Positions 17,025 through 26,389 of a stretch of 64,000 nt of DNA are shown in pieces. How positions within the stretch are numbered: position 1 is the first letter of the stretch; every line of letters begins with the position of its first letter. The DNA lies in the NCBI GenBank assembly GCA_025370075.1, contig CP073016.1:1798001-1862000 (forward strand), in the 5' to 3' direction. Below the pieces are notes generated by a model. That model worked only from the letters and a program-made list of their open reading frames with translations. It made no database searches and had not been told where the DNA came from. Position numbers and translations under genes: made by a program. This DNA comes from Chryseotalea sp. WA131a (lineage in GTDB: Bacteria > Bacteroidota > Bacteroidia > Cytophagales > Cyclobacteriaceae).

Positions 17025-20000
17025 ATGATTCTATTTTTTCGCGCAGAATCCAACCTTATCTACGGGGTTGGCACGACACATTTATTTTCCGTTGAAGATA
17101 TTGAAAAACTGATGTGGCTCTTTGGCGGGGCGAAGCCGCTAGAAGACAAAACGCTGACAGGTCTATTTATTGGCCCGCGAAAAGAAATGATTACTCCTTG
17201 GAGTACGAATGCCGTAGAGATCACCCAAACCATGGGCATCAACGGCATCCAACGCATCGAAGAATTTTTTTCGGTAGTGGGTGAACCTCATTACGATCGG
17301 ATGTTGCAGCATCTTTATAAAAATCTCGATCAAGATCTTTATACCATTCACCTCACGCCTGCACCTATTTTAGAAATTGACGACATCAAAAAATACAGTG
17401 ACGAAGAAGGACTTGCGCTGAGCGAAGAAGAGATAAAATATCTCACAGATGTAAGTTGGAAGCTAGGCAGAAAACTAACCGACAGCGAAGTATTTGGGTT
17501 TAGTCAGGTGAACTCCGAACATTGCCGCCATAAAATTTTTAACGGCACGTTTATCATTGATGGTGTGGAGAAAGAGATGACGCTCTTTCAATTGATTAAA
17601 AAAACCTCTAAACAAAACCCCAATCAAATTGTATCTGCCTACAAAGATAACGTTGCCTTCATCAAAGGACCACGTGTAGAACAGTTTGCGCCCACGAAAC
17701 AAGATGTCCCTGATTTTTTTGCGATAGAAGATTTCGATTCGGTGATTTCGTTAAAAGCGGAAACGCACAACTTCCCGACTACTGTTGAGCCGTTCAATGG
17801 TGCCGCTACAGGTTCAGGTGGAGAAATCAGAGATCGGCTTGCAGGTGGCAAAGGCTCGCTGCCCTTGGCGGGAACAGCCGTGTATATGACTTCGTACCCG
17901 CGTTTAGAAAAAGGCAAAGCATGGGAAGGAAACGATCCCCGCAAGTGGCTCTATCAAACACCTGCTGAAATTCTGATCAAAGCATCAGATGGAGCGAGTG
18001 ATTTTGGAAACAAGTTTGGTCAGCCGTTGATCAGTGGAAGCTTGTTCACCTTTGAGCATGAAGAGCAAAAAAAGAAATTCGGTTTCGACAAAGTGATCAT
18101 GCTGGCGGGCGGCATTGGGTTCGGGAAAGAGAAAGACAGTCAGAAAGAACACCTGCAAGCGGGCGATCAAATCATCATGATGGGTGGCGACAACTACCGC
18201 ATCGGGATGGGTGGCGCAGCCGTATCATCTGTGACTACTGGCGAATTTGCAAATGCCTTGGAACTTAATGCCATTCAACGCTCGAATCCAGAAATGCAAA
18301 AGCGTGTGATGAATGCCATCCGTGCTATGGTGGAGTCGAGTGAAAACCCCATTGTTTCCATTCACGATCACGGAGCGGGTGGTCATTTGAATTGCTTCTC
18401 AGAATTGTTAGAAGAAACAGGTGGCACAATAGAAGTGGAGAAAATTCCGGTAGGCGACCCTACCCTATCGGCCAAAGAAATCATCAGCAATGAATCGCAA
18501 GAGCGAATGGGCTTGGCGCTCCATAAAAAAGATATTGACACACTGCAACGCGTGGCCGATCGCGAGCGCGCACCCATGTATGTAGTAGGCGAGGCTACAG
18601 GCGATAAAAAATTTACGTTCAAAGGGGCGAAGGGTTCTATGAATCCCGTAGAACTTGAAATGAATCATTTGTTTGGTTCATCACCGAAGACCATTTTAAA
18701 AGACCAGTCGCAGAAAACAACTTATAAAGACGTAACATACGATGTATGGCAATTGCAATCGTATATCGAGCAAGTGTTGCAATTAGAATCGGTGGCATGC
18801 AAAGATTGGTTGACCAACAAAGTAGACCGCTCGGTTTCCGGTAAAGTAGCCACGCAGCAAACGTGTGGCGAAATACAATTGCCATTGAACAATGTGGCCG
18901 TGATGGCGATTGATTTTTTGAGCAACAAAGGAATTGCTACTTCCATCGGTCACGCACCTGTGGCCGCCTTGGTGAATCCGGCTAACGGAAGCAAGCTTGC
19001 CATTGCCGAAGCGCTCACCAACTTGGTGTGGGCACCACTCACCCACGGACTAAAAGGAGTTTCTTTAAGTGCCAACTGGATGTGGCCGGCAAAAAATGAA
19101 GGCGAGAATGCACGACTCTATCACGCTGTTGAGGCCGTGAGTGATTTTGCATGTGCGTTGGGAATCAATATCCCTACTGGCAAAGACTCCCTCTCAATGA
19201 CACAAAAATATCCGAATGGAGAAGTAGTGTATTCACCCGGCACTGTAATTATTTCGGCTGTGGGCGAAAGCAGTGATATTCGCAAAACAGTCTCACCCGA
19301 TTTGAAGCACGTAGTTGGCTCAACATTGTTGTATATCGATTTCTCGAAAGATGAGTTGAAATTGGGCGGAAGCAGTTTAAGCCAGGTGTTGAGCACATTG
19401 GGCAACGATGCACCAACCGTTACTGACGCAAATTACTTTGCGAAAGCGTTTACAACTATTCAAGAACTGGTCAATCAAAATCTAATCTTGGCAGGTCACG
19501 ATATTTCTTCGGGTGGGTTGATCACTACTCTATTGGAGATGTGTTTCCCGTCTCAACAAATAGGAATCGATGCGACCTTAGACTTAGGAAAAGATCCGAT
19601 CAAAACATTGTTTGCTGAAAATCCGGGAGTGGTGATACAAGTGAGCAATGTGAATGCGGTGATAGATGAGCTGAATAAGAATGGCATTGCTTTTAAAGAA
19701 TTAGGAAAAGTTACTTCTGATAGCGTGTTAAGGCTGCAAGCCTCAGGCAGCAAGCCACAAGCCATGAGCGGCACGGACCAACTTGAGGCTTGGAGCTTGA
19801 AGCTTGAGGCTTTGCGCGAAAAATGGTTTCGCACCTCGTACTTGCTCGACAAAATCCAGCGGCCAAAGGGTCATGCGGAAAAACGAAAAGAAAATTTTAC
19901 CCAACAACCCCTAGTCTATCAATTCCCCATTCACTTTGACGGAACGTTTAAATCGTTGGGCATCGATGCAAAACGCAGAACGCCTTCCGGAATAAAAGCG

Positions 20001-20744
20001 GCCATCATCCGCGAGAAGGGTGTGAACGGAGATCGCGAAATGGCGTACGCGCTTTATCTCGCGGGCTTTGATGTGAAAGATGTGCACATGACCGACTTGG
20101 TTTCGGGGCGTGAAGATTTGACTGGAGTGAACATGATTGTGTTTGTTGGAGGATTTTCCAACTCCGATGTACTGGGTTCTGCCAAAGGTTGGGCAGGCGC
20201 ATTCTTGTACAATCCAAAAGCCAAAGGAGCGTTGGATAATTTTTATGCACGTCCTGACACGCTGAGCTTAGGTGTTTGCAACGGATGTCAATTAATGATG
20301 GAACTTGGTTTGGTTTATCGCGAGATACCAATGCCAGACCATCCAAAAATGCACCATAACGGTTCTGGTAAATTTGAATCGACCTTCATCACCATCGACA
20401 TTCCCAAAAACAATTCAGTGATGATGAGTTCGCTGGCAGGATCGCGTTTAGGTGTGTGGCTGGCGCATGGCGAAGGAAAATTTGTGTTGGGCAGTTTAGA
20501 CAATTACCAAGTGGCAGCTACTTATTCCTATCAGCAATATCCGGGCAACCCCAACGATTCTGAGTTTGCAGTCGCCTCGCTCTGCTCAAAAGACGGAAGA
20601 CACTTGGCGATCATGCCGCACATCGAGCGCACATTGTTCCCGTGGAACTGGCCGCACTACACACGCAACAAACAGCAAGACGAAATTGGGCCGTGGATGG
20701 AGGCGTTTGTGAATGCAAGGGAGTGGGTGAAGAAAAGAAGTTAA
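17025..20744 (+). CDS. purL: phosphoribosylformylglycinamidine synthase (large single-chain PurL)
   Basis: A 1239-residue FGAM synthase: ATP-dependent amidation of FGAR with glutamine, the fourth step of purine biosynthesis. The layout is complete: linker domain with FGFSQVNSEHCRHKIF; FGAM synthase domains with LKAETHNFPTTVEPF and a GAATGSGGEIRDR glycine loop; and a C-terminal glutamine amidotransferase with LGVCNGCQLM (Cys nucleophile) and a His/Glu near MPHIERTLFP. Residues about 903-929 are an odd in-frame insert (see 19731). The C-terminal KKRS plus stop is made of a GAAGTTAAAAGTTCGAAG word repeat. It stands alone, as is usual for this gene in the phylum. Confidence 0.97.
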   Translation: MILFFRAESNLIYGVGTTHLFSVEDIEKLMWLFGGAKPLEDKTLTGLFIGPRKEMITPWSTNAVEITQTMGINGIQRIEEFFSVVGEPHYDRMLQHLYKNLDQDLYTIHLTPAPILEIDDIKKYSDEEGLALSEEEIKYLTDVSWKLGRKLTDSEVFGFSQVNSEHCRHKIFNGTFIIDGVEKEMTLFQLIKKTSKQNPNQIVSAYKDNVAFIKGPRVEQFAPTKQDVPDFFAIEDFDSVISLKAETHNFPTTVEPFNGAATGSGGEIRDRLAGGKGSLPLAGTAVYMTSYPRLEKGKAWEGNDPRKWLYQTPAEILIKASDGASDFGNKFGQPLISGSLFTFEHEEQKKKFGFDKVIMLAGGIGFGKEKDSQKEHLQAGDQIIMMGGDNYRIGMGGAAVSSVTTGEFANALELNAIQRSNPEMQKRVMNAIRAMVESSENPIVSIHDHGAGGHLNCFSELLEETGGTIEVEKIPVGDPTLSAKEIISNESQERMGLALHKKDIDTLQRVADRERAPMYVVGEATGDKKFTFKGAKGSMNPVELEMNHLFGSSPKTILKDQSQKTTYKDVTYDVWQLQSYIEQVLQLESVACKDWLTNKVDRSVSGKVATQQTCGEIQLPLNNVAVMAIDFLSNKGIATSIGHAPVAALVNPANGSKLAIAEALTNLVWAPLTHGLKGVSLSANWMWPAKNEGENARLYHAVEAVSDFACALGINIPTGKDSLSMTQKYPNGEVVYSPGTVIISAVGESSDIRKTVSPDLKHVVGSTLLYIDFSKDELKLGGSSLSQVLSTLGNDAPTVTDANYFAKAFTTIQELVNQNLILAGHDISSGGLITTLLEMCFPSQQIGIDATLDLGKDPIKTLFAENPGVVIQVSNVNAVIDELNKNGIAFKELGKVTSDSVLRLQASGSKPQAMSGTDQLEAWSLKLEALREKWFRTSYLLDKIQRPKGHAEKRKENFTQQPLVYQFPIHFDGTFKSLGIDAKRRTPSGIKAAIIREKGVNGDREMAYALYLAGFDVKDVHMTDLVSGREDLTGVNMIVFVGGFSNSDVLGSAKGWAGAFLYNPKAKGALDNFYARPDTLSLGVCNGCQLMMELGLVYREIPMPDHPKMHHNGSGKFESTFITIDIPKNNSVMMSSLAGSRLGVWLAHGEGKFVLGSLDNYQVAATYSYQQYPGNPNDSEFAVASLCSKDGRHLAIMPHIERTLFPWNWPHYTRNKQQDEIGPWMEAFVNAREWVKKRS
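19731..19812. repeat. Fold-back word repeat inserted in frame within purL
   Basis: CAAGCCTCA (19737-19745) is complementary to TGAGGCTTG (19784-19792), with further GCAAGCC and AGCTTGAGGCT copies. It encodes the low-complexity segment LQASGSKPQAMSG and LEAWSLKLEAL, between the AIRS-like second half and the linker to the glutaminase domain. Orthologues as I know them do not carry this segment. It has the same style as the intergenic repeats but keeps the reading frame. Confidence 0.6.
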
Positions 20745-21160
20745 AAGTTCGAAGTTGTTTGATTACGCCTATACCAGGGGAGGCGGTTCTATTAAAATCT
20801 GAGCAAAAGTTTGGGGAGTGGTGGAAAGTGGTTGAATAACTTTCTTGATGCGCAAAACTGTCAGTATAAAAAATTGATGCGGTCAGAATGTTAGATTAAT
20901 AGAAGGCATCTTAAAAATATGAAATCGAATTAATTATCAGATGATCAGCTTGATGTTTATCTTTGGGTAATCTGTTTTCCAATTTTTTTGCAGATCGATG
21001 GATATCAATTATGAACAATGGGAAGTGATTTCAGAAATCCTTCCACGCCATAGGAGTGGGTTGCCGCACGTTATCCCTAACTGCTTCCACTGCACAATGG
21101 GTGCTCTTCAATGGACGATGACCATACGAACCGGAATGAACTTTGCTTCCAATCTTGGCT
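20745..21160. other. Decayed intergenic region between purL and the split sigma gene
   Basis: No intact gene. A plus-strand frame (20998-21168) starts DINYEQWEVISEILPRHRSG, which resembles the N-terminus of an IS5-type transposase, but it lacks any further matching sequence. A minus-strand frame here also reads sensibly for about 45 codons (for example AVEAVRDNVRQPTPMAWKDF) and is unrecognised. I cannot decide between them. The region replaces what should be region 4 of the neighbouring sigma factor. Confidence 0.35.
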
Positions 21161-21409
21161 CTATGTAGGTTCATCTCCCTTCAACGTCAACAAAAGCGAG
21201 GGAAGTTGAGCCGAAAGATCATCCGTGGTAGTGTCGTACGTTAGCTCATCATGCAGTAACTGCACCATCCGCTCATCAATTGACACCGAGCGGGTGCGAT
21301 TGGTTTTGCGGAAGAACTCGTTGCACTCGTTCATGGCAATTCGGAACAACCAGGCCGAAAATGGCACACCCCTAAACTGAAACTTACTTAGCGCAAGCAG
21401 TGCCTTTAA
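21161..21409 (-). pseudogene. 3' part of an ECF sigma factor gene split by an IS1380-type element
   Basis: The minus frame from the IS edge reads KALLALSKFQFRGVPFSAWL, then FRIAMNECNEFFRK, the end of sigma region 2, then LLLTLKGDEPT and a stop at 21161. Removing the IS and one TTTAA copy joins it in frame to the 5' part (DITQQVF + LKALLALSK). Region 4, needed to recognise the -35 element, is absent: the frame ends just where it should start. So this gene has two lesions, the IS and loss of its 3' end. Confidence 0.85.
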
Positions 21410-22797
21410 CCCAGATTTTGCAGTAGAATGAAATAGTGACAAGGTGTCTTATATTTGAATATGGAACACCACTATACCGATAAATTAGTAACAGCGTGGG
21501 GCGGGATGAAAGAGATGAAAATATTGATTGACCAAACTGGGATCAGCAAGAAGTTGGCCGAGCTTGGTTTGCCTGAGAGCAAGAGTAACAACCGGATAGA
21601 TGCCGTGGGAATAATAGAGAGTTTTTGGGTGGGCATCTGGATTGGTTGCTTTCGTTTTAGTCACACAGCGGTGGTGCGGGTTGATGAAGTGTTGCGCCAG
21701 ATATTTGGATGGAAGCGGGTTGCTTCGGGAACCACCTTCGGGCGTTTCTTTAAAAAGTTTACCCCCTCAATGAACCACCAAATTTTCATTGAACTGTACA
21801 CGTGGTTTTTTGAGCAGATCCAATTTGACAATTACACGTTGGATATGGACAGCAGTGTGATCACCCGCTACGGGGAACAGGAAGGCAGCAAAAAAGGGTA
21901 CAACCCCAAGAAGCCTGGCCGTGGCAGCCATCATCCCTTGTTTGCTTTTGTCAATGACATACGCATGGTGGCCAATTGCTGGAACCGTAGCGGCAATACA
22001 GGGAGCAACAGCAACTGCATCCATTTTTTGGAAGAGACCTTTGCCATCCTCAAAAACAAAACAGTAGGGTTGTTCAGGGCCGATAGTGGGTTTTGTACCG
22101 GTACAGTCTTGGATTTCATTGAGCAGAGAAATATCCCCTACGTCATTGCCTGTAAGCTGTATGCCAATTTACAAGCCAGCATTTATGGTATCACCCAATG
22201 GAATGCGATAGGCGAAGGCTTATGGGTATCGGAAATAAACTACCAGCAAGGCGGCTGGGGCAAAGCCCGTAGGATTGTGGTCATCAAACAAAGAAATCAG
22301 GGCCAGGGCAACGGGTAAGAAGCTCAAGACATTATTCAGCAGCGTGGGCATAGCGGACGAAAAAGTGTACCGCAAAAGGTACCATGCCTTTGTCACTAAC
22401 CAAGCCCTGCCGGCAACAGAAATATGGGAACAATATAAGCGCAGGGGTGATGCCGAAAACAGGATCAAGGAGTTGAAAGAAGATTTCGGTACAGAAGGCT
22501 TTTGCATGGATAGTTTTTGTGCTACTGAAACAGCTATGCGCTTTGTGATGGTAGCCTATAATTTGATGAGCCTATTCCGGCAAATAACCCATCAAAAACA
22601 GCCACAGCCCAAGCTTTCCACATTAAGGTTCAACTGCTTTGCAGTTGGAAGTTGGGTGGAGCAGGAAGCCCAAAAATGGGTACTGAAAATGTCCGTCCCA
22701 CTCAAAAGAAGGCAATGGTATGATGGATTATTCTCAAATGTCCAAAAAATAAACCTGCCACTAAGTCTGACTGGATAGTTCTACTGCAAAATCTGGG
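21410..22797 (+). mobile_element. Complete IS1380-family insertion sequence, 1388 bp
   Basis: The terminal inverted repeats are perfect over 19 bp: CCCAGATTTTGCAGTAGAA at 21410-21428 and its complement at 22779-22797. The direct repeat TTTAA lies on both sides (21405-21409 and 22798-22802), a target-site duplication. One transposase gene fills the element. Excision in silico restores an uninterrupted sigma-factor reading frame, which shows exact boundaries and an insertion recent enough that the target has not drifted. Confidence 0.93.
21461..22778 (+). pseudogene. IS1380-family DDE transposase, frameshifted
   Basis: N-terminal part HYTDKLVTAWGGMKEMK and on to about residue 280; C-terminal part resumes in the +1 frame with KEIRARATGKKLKTLFS. 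One extra A in the run around 22290 (CAAAGAAATC where CAAGAAATC would keep frame) explains the break. First catalytic Asp in YTLDMDSSVITRYG, second in LFRADSGFC, and the Glu in RRGDAENRIKELKED, which lies after the frameshift. The IS is therefore probably inactive unless frameshifting or a trans-acting copy helps. Sequencing error is the alternative. Confidence 0.88.
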
Positions 22798-23045
22798 TTT
22801 AAGAACACCTGTTGGGTGATATCGCCCGCCAGTTCCCGATCAGTTGTTCTGCGATACAAGAAGAGGTACACCTTCTTAAAGTACTTCTCATAAATAGGCC
22901 TAAACGCTTGGGCGTCAACTTGAGATTGACGCAAAATAGCTTCCTCGTCTAGGTCGTAATTTGAAGTAACTTGTGCGTGGTCTTCCAAAGCTTTCTGGTT
23001 ATTACTGCATCTATAAATGCAAGGGTTTGCAAAAGATACATGCAA
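22798..23045 (-). pseudogene. 5' part of an ECF sigma factor gene split by an IS1380-type element
   Basis: The minus frame reads AILRQSQVDAQAFRPIYEKY, then FLYRRTTDRELAGDITQQVF and enters the IS inverted repeat. This is sigma region 1.2/2.1. The only ATG (23045) precedes a cysteine-containing leader unlike other ECF sigmas, and a TATCTTTTG promoter-like word overlaps it, so a start further downstream such as a TTG before EDHAQVT is possible. The other half is at 21161-21409. Confidence 0.82.
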
Positions 23046-23247
23046 ATGGAATAAAAAACATAAAAAAGATTACGCAAAACGATTTGTCCGATCAATTGCC
23101 GAACAATTTAGAATCTCACTAAATTAATTCTCCCGATCGGTGTCTTTCTGAAAGACCATGGCTTATAGGTGTAGAAGCGCTTCTTCTCGACTAAAAAAAA
23201 TAGTTGAGACATAAATCTTAATTCGTAAATCTTAAATCCTTTTGTTT

Positions 23248-23943
23248 ATGGAAACCAAGAAGAATGCTAACAAAGACCTGCCCTTGCAGCGCAAAAAGTT
23301 TTTCATGATCGGACTAAGCATTGCACTTGCATTAGTAATTACTGCTTTTGAATGGAAAACCGAAAAGAAAAAGCCTACTGGCTGTCATCTACCTTACCCT
23401 AAAATTGAAGACGTTCAAATCATTTCAGAAGTAAGAACGATTGATTATCCCAAGCCGCCAGCCTTAAAGATGGAAAAAATTAAACTAGAGCCTAAACCAG
23501 TCAATCCTATAGAATTTATTCCTGTTGATAATGATAAGCTAGTAGCAGACCCCACGCCTTCTATCGATCAAGATCTTGGAGCCGACACGGGAGCTGTGGT
23601 CTTTGCAGATAAGCCAGAACCCGTAGACTCTATTTTTGTAATCGCAGAATTCAATCCTGAGCCGCGAAATGGATATGCTAATTTTTATAAAGACCTTGGT
23701 AAAAGTATAAAATATCCGATGCAAGCTCAGCGCACAGGAACAGAGGGCAAAGTGTTTGTACAATTTGTAGTGAGCAAAACAGGTGAACCCACCGATCTAA
23801 AAATAACCAAAGGAATTGGGGCAGGCTGTGATGAAGAAGCCATGCGCATAATTGGTAAAACCAAATGGGAACCAGGCAGGCAAAGAGGGCAGCCCGTTCG
23901 TGTACGGATGACATTGCCAGTCTATTTCCAATTATCAAATTGA
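23248..23943 (+). CDS. TonB-family energy transducer
   Basis: A 231-residue protein with a single N-terminal membrane anchor (FFMIGLSIALALVITAFEW), a proline-rich periplasmic spacer (KPPALKMEKIKLEPKPVNPI) and a C-terminal TonB domain (YPMQAQRTGTEGKVFVQFVV, then IGKTKWEPGRQRGQPV). It transmits proton-motive force from ExbBD to outer-membrane receptors; several such receptors lie just downstream (24109-35286). The ATG at 23248 is preferred over a TTG two codons upstream. ExbB/ExbD are not in the window. Confidence 0.92.
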   Translation: METKKNANKDLPLQRKKFFMIGLSIALALVITAFEWKTEKKKPTGCHLPYPKIEDVQIISEVRTIDYPKPPALKMEKIKLEPKPVNPIEFIPVDNDKLVADPTPSIDQDLGADTGAVVFADKPEPVDSIFVIAEFNPEPRNGYANFYKDLGKSIKYPMQAQRTGTEGKVFVQFVVSKTGEPTDLKITKGIGAGCDEEAMRIIGKTKWEPGRQRGQPVRVRMTLPVYFQLSN

Positions 23944-23960
23944 ACGCTGCAGATTACTAA

Positions 23961-24081
23961 AAGCCATCTCAAAAAAAATGAATCGCTGTCAAGTTGAGCT
24001 TGGAGAGACCTGTCATTAGTAGTACAAATAGACTTCGCTAGGCTCAAGCTGACATCTGGAAAGTATTTTTGAGATAGGCTT
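23961..24081. repeat. 121-bp fold-back repeat (REP/MITE-like)
   Basis: Outer arms AAGCCATCTCAAAAA (23961-23975) and TTTTTGAGATAGGCTT (24066-24081) pair with one bulge. Inner arms CTGTCAAGTTGAGCTTGG and CTCAAGCTGACA pair partly. The gap between the convergent tonB and receptor genes is almost entirely this element. GTCAGCTTGAGC-type words are widespread intergenic repeats in bacteria. It could serve as a bidirectional terminator. Confidence 0.6.
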
Positions 24082-24108
24082 CTAGTATTTAGGACGATGG
24101 CCGAGCGG

Positions 24109-26382
24109 CTAAAACCTAACGCTGACCGAGGCCGTCATGCACCGTCCATAGCCATCAATACCAGAAGCATAGACGCGATAGGCTTTGTCAAATATATTTT
24201 GAGCCGAGATTTGGACATTCATAAACTTGTATGAATAACCAGCATATAGATTTATAATATCCCATGCAGGCATGGCTTCATCGATCAATCGGATTTTGAT
24301 TCGTACGTCTGACTTGTCGCCAGCAGCCAATCGGTCTTGTTTTCCAGCCATCGCCCATTCGGTGCGCACCCAAATGCCGCTCGGGTGCGTATATCGCAAA
24401 CCAACCTTGCCAAACAAGGGAGGAATCCTTCGCATGGGCTCCTTTTTTGTTTCATTTTCTCCGATGGTGTAAGTGATGCTTCCAAAAATTGAAATAGACT
24501 TTATAACCACAGCTTCCCATTCCCCTTCTATTCCTTTCACCAATGCCTCGCCTACATTTTGCTTCTGGTAAACAGTTCTTCCTTCAAAGGTGGGAGAGCC
24601 ATTGTAGGTAGCCGGCATTCTGTCAATCAAATCAGACAAGTTGGTTTGATAGGCCGCCAGTGCCCACGATAACTTAGAGCTACTGAACTTGATTCCTGTC
24701 TCTACGGTGTGTGAACGTTCCGGTGAAAGACCTTCACTTGGAATTTCAAACACGTTTGCTTCTACTGCCCCAAACTTGCTCATATCATCGACATTGGGTG
24801 CGCGAAAGCCCGTATTGACCAATCCGATCAATCGCAGTTTGGAGTTAATCTTATACATGATTCCTCCGTTGGCTACCAATGCAGTTGGATTAATTTGTTG
24901 ATTGCCAAACGTGTTGTCGGTAATGGAAACCGTTACCTGATTGAATCGCGCCCCAGCAGAAAATTGAAATTTGTGAATGTCCAGTTGGTGATTGGTGAAA
25001 AGAGCCAAGTTTGATACGTTGGAGCCATCGGCATAGGAGCCGCGCTGAGCAGTTTCTTCGGCTGTAACTGTATTTAGTAAGGTAGCCTTGCTGCTTACAT
25101 AGTCTGCATAATATTCAATTCCTGATTGAACATGCCAGTTGGGCGTTGGATTTGATTGCACCTCTCCTATTATACCAAGCGTATTTGCTTCATCCAATTG
25201 CTTTTTCAGGTCTGCTGAATTATTCTTCTGCGAATTCGTCCCTTCTGACGAGTGGCTCAATGAACCCGTCAATCGGACGGACTGAATCCAAGGGCTCTTG
25301 GTTGAAAACTCATAACGTAAATAACTTAGCTGACGCGTTTGCGGTTCGAATTCGTATAAACTGAATCCTCCTTGCACTACTTGATCGTATCGCGGCACGT
25401 GACGCTGGGTTGTTTGTTGGAAAGCGGCCGTCAGCACTCCATTCGATCCTGTTCGCAATAATAGCTTGGCATCACCAGATCGTTCAGAATACCCCGTTGG
25501 TTTTAACACCCCCAACTCTCCGCCCGCCAAAATATCACCAAAGTTACGAATTGAAAAGCCTCCTAAAAAAGCTACCCGCTTTCCACTTGCCTCAATCTCT
25601 GGTCGAATACTCTGCTCCATGCCCGCGCTCATCCATTTTGCCTGAACGCGTCCCTTAACCTTTAACTCTGCGGATGAAAAAGAAGGAGTGGCCGATATCA
25701 CTTGCACAACACCTCCGAGCGCATCGCTTCCGTACAACACGGATCCACTTCCTCGGTTCACTTCAATCCGATCAATTATACCCGGGTCAACGGTGGAAAG
25801 ATATTGATTGGGACCATATCGATAAGTAGCGTTATTTAATCGGATGCCATCTACCATTACTAATATTTGATTGCCCACAAGCCCTCTGATAATGGGTGAA
25901 CCACCACCATGATTTGTTTTTTGAACCCAAACCCCTGTTTCATTCATTAACGATTCGGGGGTTGAGCGCGCGGCCAGCTCCTTCAGTTGTAAAGCATTTA
26001 CAGTGGAGGTGGATGCAGCTACATCAAAGGACAATCGCTCGCTACGCTGTGCAGTAACGGTGACTGCATTGTTAAGCAGAATGGTAGACGGAGCCAATTG
26101 GATAGGACCCGGTTTCCCTTTTACGATTTTATACTCCAGTGTAGCATACCCTACTACGCTAATCCGGATGTTGACGGAATCAGATGACCAATTGTCTAAA
26201 TTGAAATTGCCGTCATAATCAGTCACCGTGCCGAGGGGCGAGTTGATGATAGATACATGAGCATCAGCAATGGGTTGCTTGGTCACTTGATCAATGACGG
26301 TGCCACTAAATTGCGAGTAGGCTAATTGATGGATCAACCCACTAATGATCAGTATATACCACCTCATACAAAATCGAAACAA
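24109..26382 (-). CDS. TonB-dependent receptor with carboxypeptidase-like regulatory domain
   Basis: A 757-residue outer membrane importer. Signal peptide (YILIISGLIHQLAYS), then a CarboxypepD_reg-like domain (GTVIDQVTKQPIADAHVSI, residues about 27-110), a plug domain with PIIRGLVGNQILVMVDGIRL and GSGSVLYGSDALGG, and a 22-strand barrel ending VSVRF. It resembles receptors for small chelates or cofactors rather than SusC. The start is 8 nt after the YncE/phosphoesterase gene on the same strand, so it is the last gene of the SusCD-phosphatase operon. The ligand is unknown; a phosphorus compound or metal for the phosphatases is plausible. Confidence 0.92.
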   Translation of the reverse strand: MFRFCMRWYILIISGLIHQLAYSQFSGTVIDQVTKQPIADAHVSIINSPLGTVTDYDGNFNLDNWSSDSVNIRISVVGYATLEYKIVKGKPGPIQLAPSTILLNNAVTVTAQRSERLSFDVAASTSTVNALQLKELAARSTPESLMNETGVWVQKTNHGGGSPIIRGLVGNQILVMVDGIRLNNATYRYGPNQYLSTVDPGIIDRIEVNRGSGSVLYGSDALGGVVQVISATPSFSSAELKVKGRVQAKWMSAGMEQSIRPEIEASGKRVAFLGGFSIRNFGDILAGGELGVLKPTGYSERSGDAKLLLRTGSNGVLTAAFQQTTQRHVPRYDQVVQGGFSLYEFEPQTRQLSYLRYEFSTKSPWIQSVRLTGSLSHSSEGTNSQKNNSADLKKQLDEANTLGIIGEVQSNPTPNWHVQSGIEYYADYVSSKATLLNTVTAEETAQRGSYADGSNVSNLALFTNHQLDIHKFQFSAGARFNQVTVSITDNTFGNQQINPTALVANGGIMYKINSKLRLIGLVNTGFRAPNVDDMSKFGAVEANVFEIPSEGLSPERSHTVETGIKFSSSKLSWALAAYQTNLSDLIDRMPATYNGSPTFEGRTVYQKQNVGEALVKGIEGEWEAVVIKSISIFGSITYTIGENETKKEPMRRIPPLFGKVGLRYTHPSGIWVRTEWAMAGKQDRLAAGDKSDVRIKIRLIDEAMPAWDIINLYAGYSYKFMNVQISAQNIFDKAYRVYASGIDGYGRCMTASVSVRF

Positions 26383-26389
26383 TGGAACA

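Noticed and set aside
20998..21168. Functional 56-aa protein starting DINYEQWEV
   Set aside because: Too short for the transposase type it resembles, and it overlaps the degraded end of the sigma gene.
23155..23180. GTCTTTCTGAAAGAC palindrome as an operator of tonB
   Set aside because: Short (7-nt arms), not linked to a promoter match, and no second copy seen nearby.
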